From positions 1 through 64,000 of the forward strand of contig NZ_SUND01000019.1 of the NCBI RefSeq assembly GCF_005280205.1: 64,000 nucleotides of DNA. The letters are read 5' to 3'. The notes below the pieces were generated by a model that made no database searches, had not been told where the DNA came from, and saw only the letters and a list, made by a program, of their open reading frames with translations. The DNA is from Bacillus yapensis. Its GTDB lineage: Bacteria; Bacillota; Bacilli; Bacillales; Cytobacillaceae. Made by a program: the position numbers and the translations under genes. Positions 47,469 through 59,090 of this stretch are shown in pieces. Position 1 is the first letter of the stretch. Each line of letters starts with the position of its first letter.

Positions 47469-47730
47469 TGGTTTTCCCTCCTGTATCTCTAGCTTGTTTG
47501 TATACTTGCTAGTATCTCCTTCTCAAGTTTGGAATAAACAAGATTTTTTGAGAAAACTTCCTTCATTTAAGGTGGAGAGAAATAAGTTACGTCTTTCTAT
47601 TAGACGATTACTTTGCATAGTCCAACTAGAATGGAGTTCGGGCACTTATCATCAATTTCTGGGAAAATACGGCGGAGTTATGCGCCTGGGAAGTGGTAGT
47701 GGAGTGAGATGGTAACGGAAAATTCTTTAA
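47469..47730. other. Intergenic stretch upstream of lonB, no gene recognised
   Basis: AT-rich near lonB and then GC-richer towards the tandem repeats at 47731. A frame through it lacks a ribosome binding site and protein-like composition. The lonB promoter should be here, possibly for a sporulation sigma factor, but I cannot assign it. Confidence 0.4.
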
Positions 47731-47821
47731 CGCCAGGTTGAGGAGGAGATTGAGGAAACCTGACCGACATTTCCACTTTGTACGCCAGGTCCAAGAGGAT
47801 TACACCTCGACCTGACCGACA
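47731..47821. repeat. Tandem pair of CGCCAGGT...ACCTGACCGACA elements
   Basis: Two units, 47731-47769 and 47783-47821. Each starts CGCCAGGT and ends CCTGACCGACA with about 20 variable bases between. AGGT and ACCT can pair, giving a short stem in each unit. The link contains TTTGTA. Together they form a compact repeat in the lonB-clpX gap. Confidence 0.7.
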
Positions 47822-47844
47822 AATAGAAGAACTCGCAACAAAAC

Positions 47845-47895
47845 AAAAAACTGCCCCACAAGATCATCTAATAAATGACCTAACGGGACAGTTTT
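47845..47895 (-). terminator. Terminator after clpX
   Basis: Minus-strand long imperfect stem AACTGTCCCGTTAGGTCAT / ATGATCTTGTGGGGCAGTT followed by TTTTT, 18 nt after the clpX stop. Confidence 0.88.
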
Positions 47896-47912
47896 CCTAG
47901 TCAAAACATTGC

Positions 47913-49187
47913 TTACGCAGATGTTTTTGTTTCTTTTTCAATTAAAGTGCCATCGTTTAATAAAAGCTTAGGCGCGCTATTGTCAGTAACAGTTTCCTTC
48001 GTAATAATACATTTTGTAATATCATCACGAGATGGTAAATCGTACATCACATCAAGCATGATTGCTTCAATGATAGAGCGAAGTCCACGAGCTCCTGTCT
48101 TACGTTCAATTGCTTTTTTCGCAATTTCCTTAAGAGCGTCTTCTTCAAAGTCAAGCTCCACATTATCAAGCTCAAGCATTTTTTGATATTGTTTCACCAA
48201 TGCATTTTTAGGCTTTGTTAAGATCTCAATTAGTGCGTCTTCATCAAGAGGAGTTAGACTCGCAATGACCGGTAAACGACCAATAAACTCAGGAATAAGA
48301 CCAAATCTTAATAAGTCCTCAGGTAAAACCTTTGATAATAAGTCCTTATCTTCAATCTCATGCTTTTTCACATCTGAACCAAATCCAATTACCTTTTGGC
48401 CAAGGCGACGCTTAATAATCGGTTCAATGCCATCAAATGCTCCACCGCAGATAAACAATATATTCGTTGTATCAATTTGAATGAATTCTTGGTGAGGATG
48501 CTTTCTTCCACCTTGTGGAGGAACGCTCGCAACCGTACCTTCAAGAATTTTCAATAATGCTTGCTGCACACCTTCACCAGATACGTCTCTTGTAATAGAC
48601 GGGTTCTCTGACTTACGAGCAACCTTATCGATCTCATCGATATAAATAATGCCTTTTTCCGCTTTTTCAACATCATAATCAGCTGCTTGAATCAGTTTTA
48701 ATAAAATGTTTTCAACATCTTCACCAACATAACCAGCCTCTGTAAGTGATGTTGCATCTGCAATTGCAAAAGGAACATTTAAAATACGAGCAAGAGTCTG
48801 CGCAAGTAATGTCTTACCACTACCTGTTGGACCAATCATCGCAATATTACTTTTTGATAACTCCACATCATCAATTTTACTGTTAGAGTTGATACGTTTG
48901 TAGTGGTTATAAACAGCTACAGCTAAATTCTTCTTAGCTTGGTCCTGACCAATTACGTATTCGTCTAAAATATCACGGATTTCTTTCGGCTTCGGTACAT
49001 CCTTAAACTCAACTTCCTCTTCAGTACCAAGCTCTTCTTCCACAATCTCTGTGCAAAGTTCAATACATTCATCACATATATATACACCTGGTCCAGCTAC
49101 AAGCTTTCGAACCTGATCCTGCGTCTTGCCACAGAAGGAACACTTTAATTGTCCTTTTTCATCATTAAATTTAAACAATTTCTTCAC
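47913..49187 (-). CDS. clpX: ATP-dependent Clp protease ATP-binding subunit ClpX
   Basis: AAA+ unfoldase of 424 residues that feeds substrates to ClpP. N-terminal zinc-binding domain with CSFCGK and CDECIELC (about 16-45), Walker A GPTGSGKT (about 115-122), Walker [10 protein letters not shown], the pore loop GYVGEDVE, and the IGF loop region near KVIGFGSD that docks on ClpP. The length is normal. Lies between tig and lonB, the standard order. Confidence 0.98.
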   Translation of the reverse strand: MKKLFKFNDEKGQLKCSFCGKTQDQVRKLVAGPGVYICDECIELCTEIVEEELGTEEEVEFKDVPKPKEIRDILDEYVIGQDQAKKNLAVAVYNHYKRINSNSKIDDVELSKSNIAMIGPTGSGKTLLAQTLARILNVPFAIADATSLTEAGYVGEDVENILLKLIQAADYDVEKAEKGIIYIDEIDKVARKSENPSITRDVSGEGVQQALLKILEGTVASVPPQGGRKHPHQEFIQIDTTNILFICGGAFDGIEPIIKRRLGQKVIGFGSDVKKHEIEDKDLLSKVLPEDLLRFGLIPEFIGRLPVIASLTPLDEDALIEILTKPKNALVKQYQKMLELDNVELDFEEDALKEIAKKAIERKTGARGLRSIIEAIMLDVMYDLPSRDDITKCIITKETVTDNSAPKLLLNDGTLIEKETKTSA

Positions 49188-49576
49188 CCCTTGAAAAACT
49201 TCTAAACCATCTCAGGCCCTGCAGATCTAATCTGTCTTCTATCTAAACTATCTTTACTCAATTCCATTTTACGTGAGTATAAGGAGCAAAAAAATCCTCC
49301 AAAAACCCTAGGTCAAGCTTCAAATATTTCGTAGTTATGTATTGCATTGTACCACATTTTATGTAAGGACAGGAAACAATAACCCTTGAAGGTTTGAGAT
49401 CGATTTAACTTTTCTTGCGTGATGTGGAATTTACTCGTGTACAGTTAAGCTTAACCAAAATTGAGTAACTTAAGTCGGTAGTTTTTGCTAAAGATATTTT
49501 TGCAATTACCTGACTTTTTCGTTCATCTCTTGATTAAGTCTTACTAAATAGTATATGTATGAAGATTATTGTATAA
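49188..49576. other. clpX upstream region, no gene recognised
   Basis: About 390 nt. On the minus strand TACAAT lies near 49355 and TTGACC near 49315, but neither forms a clean -35/-10 pair. A short GGAG / CTCC hairpin with poly-T loop (49283-49300) precedes the clpX start region. Nothing else is seen. Confidence 0.4.
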
Positions 49577-49607
49577 AACAAGGCACGATAAAATCGCGCC
49601 TTGTTTA
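49577..49607 (-). terminator. Terminator after tig
   Basis: Minus-strand stem AAACAAGGCGCGAT / ATCGTGCCTTGTTT with one mismatch, 20 nt after the tig stop. A TTTTAT tail overlaps the stem end. Confidence 0.8.
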
Positions 49608-49626
49608 TTAAAATTTTTCTTATGAA

Positions 49627-50910
49627 TTAGATTGTTTTGCTGTTTTCAACAAGGAAGTTAACGGCTTTACGAACTTGAATGTCCGCTCTAAGTCCATCTA
49701 GGCTTCCAAGTGCAGTTGTAATGTTTTCAACAGTCATGTTGTACATTTCAGCCATTTTATTAAGCTCTTCATCAACTTCTTCAGGAGTTACTTCGATGTT
49801 TTCTGCTTTTGCAACTGCTTCAAGAGTTAAGTTGATACGTACACGTGTAGCAGCTTCTTCCTTCATTTGAGCACGAAGAGCAGCTTCATCTTGTCCTGAG
49901 AACTGGTAGTAAAGGTCAAGATTTAAACCTTGCATTTGGATACGTTGTTCGAATTCTTGTAACATACGATCCACTTCATTTTCTACCAATACTTCTGGTA
50001 CGTCGATTTCAGCATTTTCTGCTGCTTTTTCAACAACTGCATCACGAACACTATGTTCAGCTTCATGCTTCTTGTTGTCTTCTAAACGTGTTTTGATTTT
50101 TTCTTTTAATGCATCTAAAGTTTCAACTTCATCATCTGCATCTTTAGCAAATTCATCATCAAGCTCAGGAAGTACTTTACCTTTTACTTCATGAAGCTTT
50201 ACTTTGAATACTGCTTTCTTACCAGCAAGCTCAGCAGCATGGTAATCTTCAGGGAATGTTACTTCAACTTCCTTTTCTTCTCCAGCAGCAGTACCAACTA
50301 ATTGCTCTTCGAAGCCAGGAATGAATTGACCTGAACCTAGAACTAATGAATAGTTATCAGCTTGTCCACCTTCGAAAGCTTCTCCATCAACGAAACCTTC
50401 AAAATCCATAACAACTGTGTCGCCATCTACAGCTTTTTCGTTCTCTTTAACAACAAGCTCAGCATGACGCTCTTGAAGAGATTTTAATTCTGCTTCTACA
50501 TCTTCAGCTGTTACTTCAGTATCAACCTTTTCAACTTCTAGGCCTTTGTATTCTCCAAGCTTTACTTCAGGCTTAACAGTTACAGTTGCTTTAAAAATTA
50601 AGCTTTTGCCTTGTTCAACTTGCTCTACATCGATTTCAGGGCGATCTACTGGCTCAATTCCAGCTTCGTCGATTGCCTTTGTATATGCTTCAGGAAGTAA
50701 AATATCGATAGCATCTTGGTATAAAGATTCTACTCCGAAACGCTTTTCAAACATTGCACGAGGCATTTTTCCTTTACGGAAGCCTGGTACGCTAACCTTT
50801 TGTACTACTTTTTTGAATGCAGCGTCTAAACCTTCGTTAAACTTTTCTGCATCTACTTCAAATGTAAGAACCCCTTGGTTCCCTTCTTGTTTTTCCCATT
50901 TTGCAGACAT
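49627..50910 (-). CDS. tig: Trigger factor
   Basis: Ribosome-bound chaperone and peptidyl-prolyl isomerase of 427 residues. The ribosome-binding signature is in [19 protein letters not shown] (about 42-60), the FKBP-type domain spans about 150-245 ([17 protein letters not shown]), and the C-terminal helical cradle follows. The length matches B. subtilis Tig (424). Monocistronic with its own terminator, upstream of clpX. Confidence 0.98.
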   Translation of the reverse strand: MSAKWEKQEGNQGVLTFEVDAEKFNEGLDAAFKKVVQKVSVPGFRKGKMPRAMFEKRFGVESLYQDAIDILLPEAYTKAIDEAGIEPVDRPEIDVEQVEQGKSLIFKATVTVKPEVKLGEYKGLEVEKVDTEVTAEDVEAELKSLQERHAELVVKENEKAVDGDTVVMDFEGFVDGEAFEGGQADNYSLVLGSGQFIPGFEEQLVGTAAGEEKEVEVTFPEDYHAAELAGKKAVFKVKLHEVKGKVLPELDDEFAKDADDEVETLDALKEKIKTRLEDNKKHEAEHSVRDAVVEKAAENAEIDVPEVLVENEVDRMLQEFEQRIQMQGLNLDLYYQFSGQDEAALRAQMKEEAATRVRINLTLEAVAKAENIEVTPEEVDEELNKMAEMYNMTVENITTALGSLDGLRADIQVRKAVNFLVENSKTI

Positions 50911-51068
50911 ACTAAAATTCCCTCCAAAAATCTATTATCATTTTCATTTACTGATTAAATGATGAATATGTATCGTGAAATCCATATCCAATTAATATGT
51001 AAATACAAAAATTACACATTACAACCACTACATTATAACATACGATTTGTCCGTTTCAACTACAGAAG

Positions 51069-52097
51069 CTAGATTATCGGATAAGAAATTTTTTCTAATT
51101 TTCTTATGAAGGAACAAGCCTTTTCCATTTCAGCTAGCTCTACCTTATATTGAATCGCCATATCATCTATCAGCATTTCCACTCCATTAAATTCTAAGCC
51201 AATGAGATGATAAGAAGCTGCCCACACACGTGGGTCCTTAGGTTCTAATTCAAATGGAGAAATTAAAAACAGGTGTCTTTCCAAGAGACTCAGCATCTGT
51301 TGAAACAAAATCGGGTCCTTATCCTCAATCGGATTTAGTACCTGTTTGATTTCAAGAAACTGCTCGCTCTCTCGAATGGGAACAATAGCTGTTGGGATTA
51401 CCATTTTCTCCGAATCGAATTTCTCAATATGAATCTCTTTCTCATATTCTTGCTCTTGTAAAATATTTAATAGCATCGTTTTAAGAAAAGGATGACCATC
51501 CTTACTTTTTAAGTAATCCTTTACTTCTTCTATGTATGGTCTCACATTTTTATGTGCAAGCTCCGCAATCGCCAAAACCTGTTTATTTGGGTCTCCCTCT
51601 AAGGAAAAATTCACAGGCTCCTCAAAATCTAATAAATCCTCGTTTTCTTCCTCATACTCTGAAAAAGTCCTGGCATCTGCCATTCGTTTACTAAAGGCTA
51701 GTAATTTCGAAAAATGCTCTTGCTTATCGAGCGGAATTTCCCGTTCTTCCTCTAGTACCTCAATGGTTGTGATAATTTCATCATATTCATGGAGTTGAAC
51801 AAGAATCATTAAATACAAATCAACCGTTTGAAAATAGTCGCCGATATCTTCCTTCAGCATTTCCTTAGCAAGTTGCTTAGCATTTTGCAAAGCTCCTGCT
51901 TCATAGTAGGCTAAAACAAGACCAACATAAATATCCGAATCCTCAGGGGCGAGAGCTTTCGCCTCTTCAAACAGCTGAATAGCCTCTGAAAAATTTTTCT
52001 CTTGAAGCTGCTCTAGCCCTCGATCTAGTAACCTCTTTTCAAGGTTTGGAAACAGAATAACATTGCCATCTATTCTCTTTCGTCCCTTTTTCTTCAT
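51069..52097 (-). CDS. ysoA: TPR-containing protein (YsoA-like)
   Basis: Cytoplasmic protein of 342 residues. Tetratricopeptide-like repeats are clear at about 30-110 (GLEQLQEKNFSEAIQLFEEA, then DIYVGLVLAYYEAG). The C-terminal half is helical and charged without a named domain. The position between leuD and tig matches B. subtilis ysoA. Function unknown; probably a protein-protein scaffold. Confidence 0.85.
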   Translation of the reverse strand: MKKKGRKRIDGNVILFPNLEKRLLDRGLEQLQEKNFSEAIQLFEEAKALAPEDSDIYVGLVLAYYEAGALQNAKQLAKEMLKEDIGDYFQTVDLYLMILVQLHEYDEIITTIEVLEEEREIPLDKQEHFSKLLAFSKRMADARTFSEYEEENEDLLDFEEPVNFSLEGDPNKQVLAIAELAHKNVRPYIEEVKDYLKSKDGHPFLKTMLLNILQEQEYEKEIHIEKFDSEKMVIPTAIVPIRESEQFLEIKQVLNPIEDKDPILFQQMLSLLERHLFLISPFELEPKDPRVWAASYHLIGLEFNGVEMLIDDMAIQYKVELAEMEKACSFIRKLEKISYPII

Positions 52098-52145
52098 AAA
52101 TGTACCGCCTTAAAATTTATTGAGGTAAGTTTAGCATGTACAAGC

Positions 52146-52195
52146 AAAAAAAACAAAATAGAAGCAAGCGGTTAAAACTAGCCGTCTGCTTCTAT
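52146..52195 (-). terminator. Terminator of the ilv-leu operon
   Basis: Minus-strand stem ATAGAAGCA ... TGCTTCTAT with an inner CGGCTAG / AACCG stem, followed by TTTGTTTTTTTT. It lies just after leuD. Confidence 0.9.
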
Positions 52196-52212
52196 ATAAA
52201 ATGTAAGTATCA

Positions 52213-52812
52213 TTAGTTTTGTAAAGCAGCTTCCCGTTGTTGCTCAAAGGCTGAAATTTCATCGTCGAGCTGAAGAGTGATTTCAATTTCATCCCATCCA
52301 TTCACAAGCATCGTTTTCCAATACTGTGAGATCGGGAACTGTGTTGAAAAACCTTCATGGTCGGTAACACTCTGTTCTTCTAAATTGATGGAAAGAGTAA
52401 AGGATTTTTCCTTCCCTTTTGCTAGTAAGAATCCGACTTCCTCTTCTGTTAGAACAATAGGAACGATCCCATTTTTCAAACAGTTTTGATGAAAAATATC
52501 GGCAAAAGAAGGAGCGATGACTGCCTTAAAACCATAATCAAGGAGAGCCCATGGTGCATGTTCTCTTGAAGAACCGCAACCAAAGTTTTCATTTGCAATT
52601 AGAATTGTTGCCCCTTGATTTTCCGGCTGGTTTAGTTCGAACTCTTCATTAAGTACTCCTTCAGCTTTATAACGCCAGTCGTAAAATAAAAATCTACCAA
52701 AACCTGTTTTTTCAATTCTCTTTAAAAATTGCTTCGGAATGATTTGATCCGTATCTACATTGGCTCGATCAAGCGCTACCGCTTTTCCTTCAAATTCTTT
52801 GAATCCACTCAT
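52213..52812 (-). CDS. leuD: 3-isopropylmalate dehydratase small subunit
   Basis: Protein of 199 residues, the usual length. Swivelling domain with DRANVDTDQIIPKQFL near the N-terminus and NFGCGSSREHAPWAL, which contains the substrate-binding SSREHA loop. With LeuC it interconverts 2- and 3-isopropylmalate in leucine synthesis. It lies 13 nt after leuC and ends the operon. Confidence 0.97.
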   Translation of the reverse strand: MSGFKEFEGKAVALDRANVDTDQIIPKQFLKRIEKTGFGRFLFYDWRYKAEGVLNEEFELNQPENQGATILIANENFGCGSSREHAPWALLDYGFKAVIAPSFADIFHQNCLKNGIVPIVLTEEEVGFLLAKGKEKSFTLSINLEEQSVTDHEGFSTQFPISQYWKTMLVNGWDEIEITLQLDDEISAFEQQREAALQN

Positions 52813-52825
52813 TGTAATCCCTCCC

Positions 52826-54235
52826 TTATACTGCCCCTACTGTAGCCTTGCGGATATCAACGAAATGACCATTTAATGCTGCAGCGGCAGCCATTTGCGG
52901 ACTCACGAGATGCGTTCTTGCACCTGCACCTTGACGTCCTTCAAAATTCCGGTTCGAGGTAGAAGCGCAATGTTCGCCACTTGGGACCACGTCAGCATTC
53001 ATGCTTAAGCACATGCTACAACCTGCATCGCGCCATTCAAACCCTGCATCCACAAAAATTTTATCTAAGCCTTCTGCTTCAGCAATTTTCTTAACCTGTT
53101 GAGAGCCTGGCACAACTAACGCTCTCACCTCAGGATGTACTTTTTGCCCTTTTACAACCTCGGCTGCCGCTCGAATATCCTCAATTCTCGAATTTGTACA
53201 GGAACCGATAAACACATGTTGAATCTTAATATCTTCAATTCTTTGACCTTCTGCTAATCCCATATATGAGAGAGCTCTCACCAGAGAATCTTTCTCTAGT
53301 TCGGTCTGATAATCATTTTGACGAGGGATGCTTGCATCTACCTTTGCTGTCATCGAAGGATTTGTTCCCCAGCTGACCATCGGAGCAATATCACTTCCGT
53401 CAACGACGATAACCTTGTCATATTCAGCATCTGAATCCGAGGCTAACTCTTTCCATTGCTGGACAACTTGGTCAAAACCTTCTCCTTTTGGAACATGTTT
53501 GCGTCCTCGTAAGTATTCAAAGGTTGTCTCATCAGGACTTACTAAACCTGCTCGAGCTCCACCTTCAATCGACATATTACAAATCGTCATTCTCTCTTCC
53601 ATCGAAAGGTTTTTGATGACATCACCGCAATACTCGATGACATAACCTGTACCAAATCTAATCCCATAAGTAGCAAGAACGTACAAAATAACATCCTTTG
53701 CCGTAACACCCTTTGCCAACTCTCCATTGATTTCAAGTTTCAATGTTTTTGGCTTTGATTGCCACAATGTTTGTGTCGCCAAAACATGTTCAACCTCACT
53801 CGTTCCGATTCCAAAAGCTAATGCCCCAAAGGCACCGTGAGTAGAAGTATGGCTATCTCCACAAACAATCGTTTTTCCTGGCTGTGTCAGACCTAACTCA
53901 GGACCAATCACGTGGACAATTCCTTGCTCTGGACTATCAATGCCCGCAAGTTCTATTCCGAATTCAAGACAATTTTTCTCAAGGGTTGTCATTTGATTTA
54001 AAGCGACTTGGTCATCGATTTGCTTACGATTAATCGTCGGAACATTGTGGTCCATTGTAGCAAACGTTTTATCTGGCCTACGAACCTTCCGATTTTTCAT
54101 CCTTAAGCCTGAAAAGGCCTGCGGTGAGGTAACTTCGTGAACAAGATGTAAATCGATATAGAGCAAATCCGGTTTTCCTTCTTCTCTATGGACTACATGA
54201 TTTGCCCAAATCTTATCTACGATTGATTTCCCCAT
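52826..54235 (-). CDS. leuC: 3-isopropylmalate dehydratase large subunit
   Basis: Aconitase-family protein of 469 residues. The three 4Fe-4S cluster cysteines are visible in [11 protein letters not shown] and in [25 protein letters not shown] and DHNVPT are further signatures. Forms the dehydratase with LeuD. AGGAGGGG lies before the ATG. The leuB-leuC gap holds a hairpin that may affect mRNA stability. Confidence 0.97.
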   Translation of the reverse strand: MGKSIVDKIWANHVVHREEGKPDLLYIDLHLVHEVTSPQAFSGLRMKNRKVRRPDKTFATMDHNVPTINRKQIDDQVALNQMTTLEKNCLEFGIELAGIDSPEQGIVHVIGPELGLTQPGKTIVCGDSHTSTHGAFGALAFGIGTSEVEHVLATQTLWQSKPKTLKLEINGELAKGVTAKDVILYVLATYGIRFGTGYVIEYCGDVIKNLSMEERMTICNMSIEGGARAGLVSPDETTFEYLRGRKHVPKGEGFDQVVQQWKELASDSDAEYDKVIVVDGSDIAPMVSWGTNPSMTAKVDASIPRQNDYQTELEKDSLVRALSYMGLAEGQRIEDIKIQHVFIGSCTNSRIEDIRAAAEVVKGQKVHPEVRALVVPGSQQVKKIAEAEGLDKIFVDAGFEWRDAGCSMCLSMNADVVPSGEHCASTSNRNFEGRQGAGARTHLVSPQMAAAAALNGHFVDIRKATVGAV

Positions 54236-54266
54236 CTTTATCCCCTCCTAATATTACTTTATAGTC

Positions 54267-54291
54267 AAACACGACCTCTAGGGTCGTGTTT
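54267..54291 (-). other. Intercistronic stem-loop between leuB and leuC
   Basis: Perfect 10-bp arms AAACACGACC / GGTCGTGTTT with a 5-nt loop. No T-run follows on the minus strand, so it is unlikely to be a simple terminator. It may mark a processing or stability boundary in the operon mRNA. Confidence 0.7.
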
Positions 54292-54315
54292 CAGTGTTTG
54301 AGTAAAGTTCTAGAA

Positions 54316-55428
54316 TCAGACGTAACAACTCATAATGCTTTGAGTGGCTTCATTTTCAAGAATTGTTGCCTTTACTTCTTCAACCATTTCAGTTGTCGAG
54401 ACTAGCTTTTTCCCTGGTGATGCAATATCTCTAGTACGGTAGCCGTTATTTAATACTTCATTAACGGATGACTCCACCGCTTGTGCCTCAGTCTCTAATC
54501 CGAAGGAAAGTCGTAGCATCATCGCGACCGAAAGAATGGTAGCAAGGGGATTCGCAATATTTTGCCCTTCGATGTCTGGTGCCGATCCATGAATCGGTTC
54601 ATACAGATACGGACCTTTTTCCGAAATACTAGCAGATGGCAACATTCCGAGAGAGCCTGTTAAAACAGATGCCTCATCACTCAAGATATCTCCAAACATA
54701 TTCTCTGTCACAACAACATCGAATTGCTTTGGATTTCGAACCATCTGCATCGCTGCATTGTCTACAAGCATATGTTCAAGGGTTACTTCTGGGAAATCCT
54801 TCGCCACTTCCTCTGCAACTTCTCTCCACATTCGACTAGATTCCAATACATTGGCCTTATCAACAGACGTGACTTTGCCACCACGATTTTTGGCTAACTC
54901 AAATGCAAGCTTGATCACTCGAGTCATTTCCTCTTTTTGATAAAACAACGTATCAACTACGACATCACGACCATCCTGGGTAGAACGCTCACTTGGCTTT
55001 CCAAAATAAAGGCCACCTGTTAGCTCTCGCACCATTAATAGATCGACATCCTCAATCACTTCTTTTTTCAATGGTGATGCGTCCGCAAGACTAGAATAAT
55101 AGATTGTTGGACGTAAATTTGCATAAAGGTCGAGCTCTTTACGAATTTTTAGTAAACCTCTTTCTGGACGTAGATGGACAGGTATTTGATCCCACTTCGG
55201 ACCACCAACTGCTCCTAATAGAACCGCATCGCTATTTTTGCATAGCTCAATTGTTTCATCTGGCAATGGTGTACCCATCTCATCTACTGCGCCACCACCA
55301 ATTTTCCCATAGGAGAAGGAAAACCGGTGTCCAAATCGTTCTCCAATTGCTTGGAGGACGTCAACCGCACCTCTAGTAACCTCTTTTCCAATACCGTCTC
55401 CTGGTAAAATAGCGATTCGTTTTTTCAC
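54316..55428 (-). CDS. leuB: 3-isopropylmalate dehydrogenase
   Basis: Enzyme of about 370 residues that oxidises and decarboxylates 3-isopropylmalate. Seen: KKRIAILPGDGIGKEV at the N-terminus, LRPERGLLKIRKELDLYANL with substrate-binding arginines, VRELTGGLYFG with its Tyr, and NMFGDILSDEAS with metal-binding Asp residues. The longest frame starts at 55461 inside ilvC. The GTG at 55428 has GGAGG 7 nt upstream, whereas the ATG at 55431 has only 4 nt, so GTG is preferred. It directly follows ilvC: leuA, usual at this point, is missing. Confidence 0.95.
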   Translation of the reverse strand: MKKRIAILPGDGIGKEVTRGAVDVLQAIGERFGHRFSFSYGKIGGGAVDEMGTPLPDETIELCKNSDAVLLGAVGGPKWDQIPVHLRPERGLLKIRKELDLYANLRPTIYYSSLADASPLKKEVIEDVDLLMVRELTGGLYFGKPSERSTQDGRDVVVDTLFYQKEEMTRVIKLAFELAKNRGGKVTSVDKANVLESSRMWREVAEEVAKDFPEVTLEHMLVDNAAMQMVRNPKQFDVVVTENMFGDILSDEASVLTGSLGMLPSASISEKGPYLYEPIHGSAPDIEGQNIANPLATILSVAMMLRLSFGLETEAQAVESSVNEVLNNGYRTRDIASPGKKLVSTTEMVEEVKATILENEATQSIMSCYV

Positions 55429-55447
55429 CATTACCCCTCCATAAAAT

Positions 55448-56476
<1,029 letters not shown>

Positions 56477-56491
56477 CTATATGTTTGTTTT

Positions 56492-57010
56492 TTAAACGAT
56501 TGATATATTTTTTACTGGATTATTACCGCGTTGAGTTCCTCTTAAGAAGGCTGTTGTGCCTGTTCTTGCTAATTCTTTAATGCCATAAGGCTTAATGAGT
56601 TCGATAAAAGCTTCAATTTTATCGGATTCTCCAGTAATTTGAATAACAAGAGTATCCTTGCCAATATCAACTACAGAAGCTCTAAATGGTTCGATTAATG
56701 CATTCAGTTCACTCCGGGTATTAGGTGTGGAAAGAACTTTAATTAAAGCCAGTTCTCTCGAAACAATCGCTTGGTCACTAAGGTCTGACACCTTGAGAAC
56801 ATCAATTTGCTTGTTTAATTGCTTCGTAATTTGTTCAATGACACTGTCATTTTCCACATTGACGACACAGGTAATGCGCGAAACTCCTTCAACTTCTGAA
56901 TGACCAACCGTAATGCTTTCAATGTTGTAATTTCTTTTCGAAAAGAGGTTCGTAATTCGATTTAACACCCCTGGCCGATTGTTTACGGTTAATGTAATAA
57001 TCCTTTTCAT
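56492..57010 (-). CDS. ilvH: Acetolactate synthase small (regulatory) subunit
   Basis: Protein of 172 residues with an N-terminal ACT domain (about 3-75; [20 protein letters not shown]) that binds valine for feedback inhibition and a C-terminal ALS_ss domain (about 80-160). Partner of IlvB. Its start overlaps the ilvB stop by 4 nt (ATGA), giving coupled translation of the two subunits. Confidence 0.97.
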   Translation of the reverse strand: MKRIITLTVNNRPGVLNRITNLFSKRNYNIESITVGHSEVEGVSRITCVVNVENDSVIEQITKQLNKQIDVLKVSDLSDQAIVSRELALIKVLSTPNTRSELNALIEPFRASVVDIGKDTLVIQITGESDKIEAFIELIKPYGIKELARTGTTAFLRGTQRGNNPVKNISIV

Positions 57011-58725
57011 TGCTTTTTCACACCTACCATTTCATTCAAGCCTTTTCCTGGTGCAATCATTGGATACACGTTTTCTTTCGGATCAATACGGATATCAAGC
57101 AACACCGGGTCTTTGTTGCTTAGTACTTCTGTAAAAATTTTCTCTGCTTCTTCCTCAGTTTCAATCACATACCCTTTGATATCGTAAGCATCCGCAAGCT
57201 TCACGAAGGATGGCTGGATTGGATTTTTGCTGTGTGAATAGCGTTCTTCGTAAAAGAGTTCCTGCCACTGCCGCACCATTCCGAGCGATCCATTATTCAT
57301 AATGACAATCTTTACCGGTAGATTGAATTCTCGAATCACAGCTAACTCCTGTGTAGTCATTTGAAAGCCACCATCTCCAAGCACCGCTAAAACACAAGCA
57401 TCTTTATCTGCTAGAGAGGCACCAATACTAGCCGGCAATCCGAATCCCATCGTTCCTAATCCGCCTGATGTTACCCAACGATTTGCCTTAGAGAACTTAT
57501 AAAATTGAGCTGCCCACATTTGATGCTGCCCTACATCGGTTACGACAATCGCTTCACCGTTTGTTTTTTCATAAAGCATTTCTAAAACCTTTTGTGGCTT
57601 AAGTGCATGATCATTTTCATAGAAGTAAGGATATTCTTCCTTCCAGCTTGTCAATGTTTGCAGCCATTCTTCATTGGAAGGCGGTTTTCCTTCTTGAGCA
57701 ATTAGTTGAACCAACGCTTCTTTCGCATCAGCTACTACTGGGATTTCAGTCGGAACATTTTTGCCGATTTCAGCTGGGTCAATATCGACATGAGCAACCG
57801 TTGCATTCGGAGCAAAGCAGCTTAAGTTCCCTGTTAACCGGTCATCAAATCGAGCACCGATATTGATAAGAAGGTCAGCCTCATAGAGGGCCATATTAGC
57901 GGCATAACAGCCATGCATTCCACCCATTCCTAGGAACATCTCATGTTCTGCAGGAAATCCACCGAGTCCAAGCAGAGTATGAACAACCGGAATTTTCTGT
58001 TGCTCAACATATGCTTTCAAATCAGCAGCAGCATTGGCATGTAATACTCCTGCACCTGCTAAAATGACTGGCTTTTTCGCTCTGCTTACCGCTTCAGTTA
58101 GCTTGCGAATTTGCAAATAATTTGGTTTTAACGTTGGTTGATAGCCGGGTAACTGAATTTCCTTTTCCTCCGGAACTTCTGCAGTCCCGATGGCAATATC
58201 CTTGGGAATATCGATGAGAACAGGACCCGGTCTACCTGAAGTTGCTATATAAAAAGCTTCTTTAATCACATGAGGGATATCCTCAACATTTCGAACCTGA
58301 TAGTTATATTTAGTAATCGGAGTTGTGATTCCTAAAACATCCGCTTCTTGGAAAGCATCTGTTCCAATCACACCAGTTGCAACTTGCCCAGTAAAGACAA
58401 CGAGCGGAAGAGAGTCTATCATCGCATCTGTTAATCCAGTGACAATATTCGTTGCACCGGGCCCTGATGTTACAATCACGACACCTGGTTTTCCAGAAAT
58501 TCGTGCATAGCCTTCAGCAGCATGAATTCCTCCTTGTTCATGACGCGGTAGAACATGCAAAATTTTAGAATCGTAGATTTTGTCATAAATAGGTAAGACT
58601 GCCCCACCTGGATACCCAAAAATTACTTCAACATTCTCCTTTTCTAAAGCTTGCAGCAAAAGCTCCGAACCACTCATCGGTTTGTTTTCAGCCTTTATGT
58701 TTGTAAAGGCAGTTTCCTGTAACAT
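57007..58725 (-). CDS. ilvB: Acetolactate synthase large (catalytic) subunit
   Basis: Thiamine diphosphate enzyme of 572 residues that makes acetolactate and acetohydroxybutyrate. The catalytic Glu is in the N-terminal region near [20 protein letters not shown]. The ThDP/Mg motif is [20 protein letters not shown], and a FAD-binding middle domain is present ([10 protein letters not shown]), as expected for the anabolic enzyme. First gene after the T-box leader. Confidence 0.97.
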   Translation of the reverse strand: MLQETAFTNIKAENKPMSGSELLLQALEKENVEVIFGYPGGAVLPIYDKIYDSKILHVLPRHEQGGIHAAEGYARISGKPGVVIVTSGPGATNIVTGLTDAMIDSLPLVVFTGQVATGVIGTDAFQEADVLGITTPITKYNYQVRNVEDIPHVIKEAFYIATSGRPGPVLIDIPKDIAIGTAEVPEEKEIQLPGYQPTLKPNYLQIRKLTEAVSRAKKPVILAGAGVLHANAAADLKAYVEQQKIPVVHTLLGLGGFPAEHEMFLGMGGMHGCYAANMALYEADLLINIGARFDDRLTGNLSCFAPNATVAHVDIDPAEIGKNVPTEIPVVADAKEALVQLIAQEGKPPSNEEWLQTLTSWKEEYPYFYENDHALKPQKVLEMLYEKTNGEAIVVTDVGQHQMWAAQFYKFSKANRWVTSGGLGTMGFGLPASIGASLADKDACVLAVLGDGGFQMTTQELAVIREFNLPVKIVIMNNGSLGMVRQWQELFYEERYSHSKNPIQPSFVKLADAYDIKGYVIETEEEAEKIFTEVLSNKDPVLLDIRIDPKENVYPMIAPGKGLNEMVGVKKQ

Positions 58726-58779
58726 TCCTTGCCCTCCTCTTATCCATTCAAAATTTTTTAAACCAAGATTTAAACAATA

Positions 58780-59080
58780 TAAAAAACCCTCCCATCCCTC
58801 GTATGCCTAAAAAAATAAGGCGAAAGGGATGAAAAGGCTTTATAGCTTTTCCACGGTACCACCCTTGTTCACGCAATAGCTTGCGTGCACTTATGGCCAA
58901 CACTCTGACCTTTTTGATAACGAGTGTCTACCACTCGACTGTCTCTACTCGATCATTCTTTCAAGACAGCACTCTGAGGTGAGTTCATTTTATGTAGTGA
59001 CTACCGGTTCTCAGCACCTCCGGCTCTCTGTTAATCAACTATCAATAAAACTACTTATCCTCTTCGTCGCTTTACATTAT
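58780..59080 (-). promoter_or_regulatory. T-box leader of ilvB (leucine type)
   Basis: The T-box GGGTGGTACCGTGG is at about 58865-58852 on the minus strand, followed by a terminator stem CATCCCTTTCGCCT / AGGCATACGAGGGATG and a T run before ilvB. The leader starts near 59075 with GACGAAGAGGATAAGTA. The specifier loop sequence GAACTCACC contains CTC (58983-58981), a leucine codon, as in the B. subtilis ilv-leu leader. Uncharged tRNA-Leu should cause read-through. Confidence 0.93.
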
Positions 59081-59090
59081 GAAGTAATCC

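Noticed and set aside
47416-47715. A 99-codon plus-strand frame in the lonB-clpX gap
   Set aside because: It overlaps the lonB 5' end, lacks a ribosome binding site and reads as random composition.
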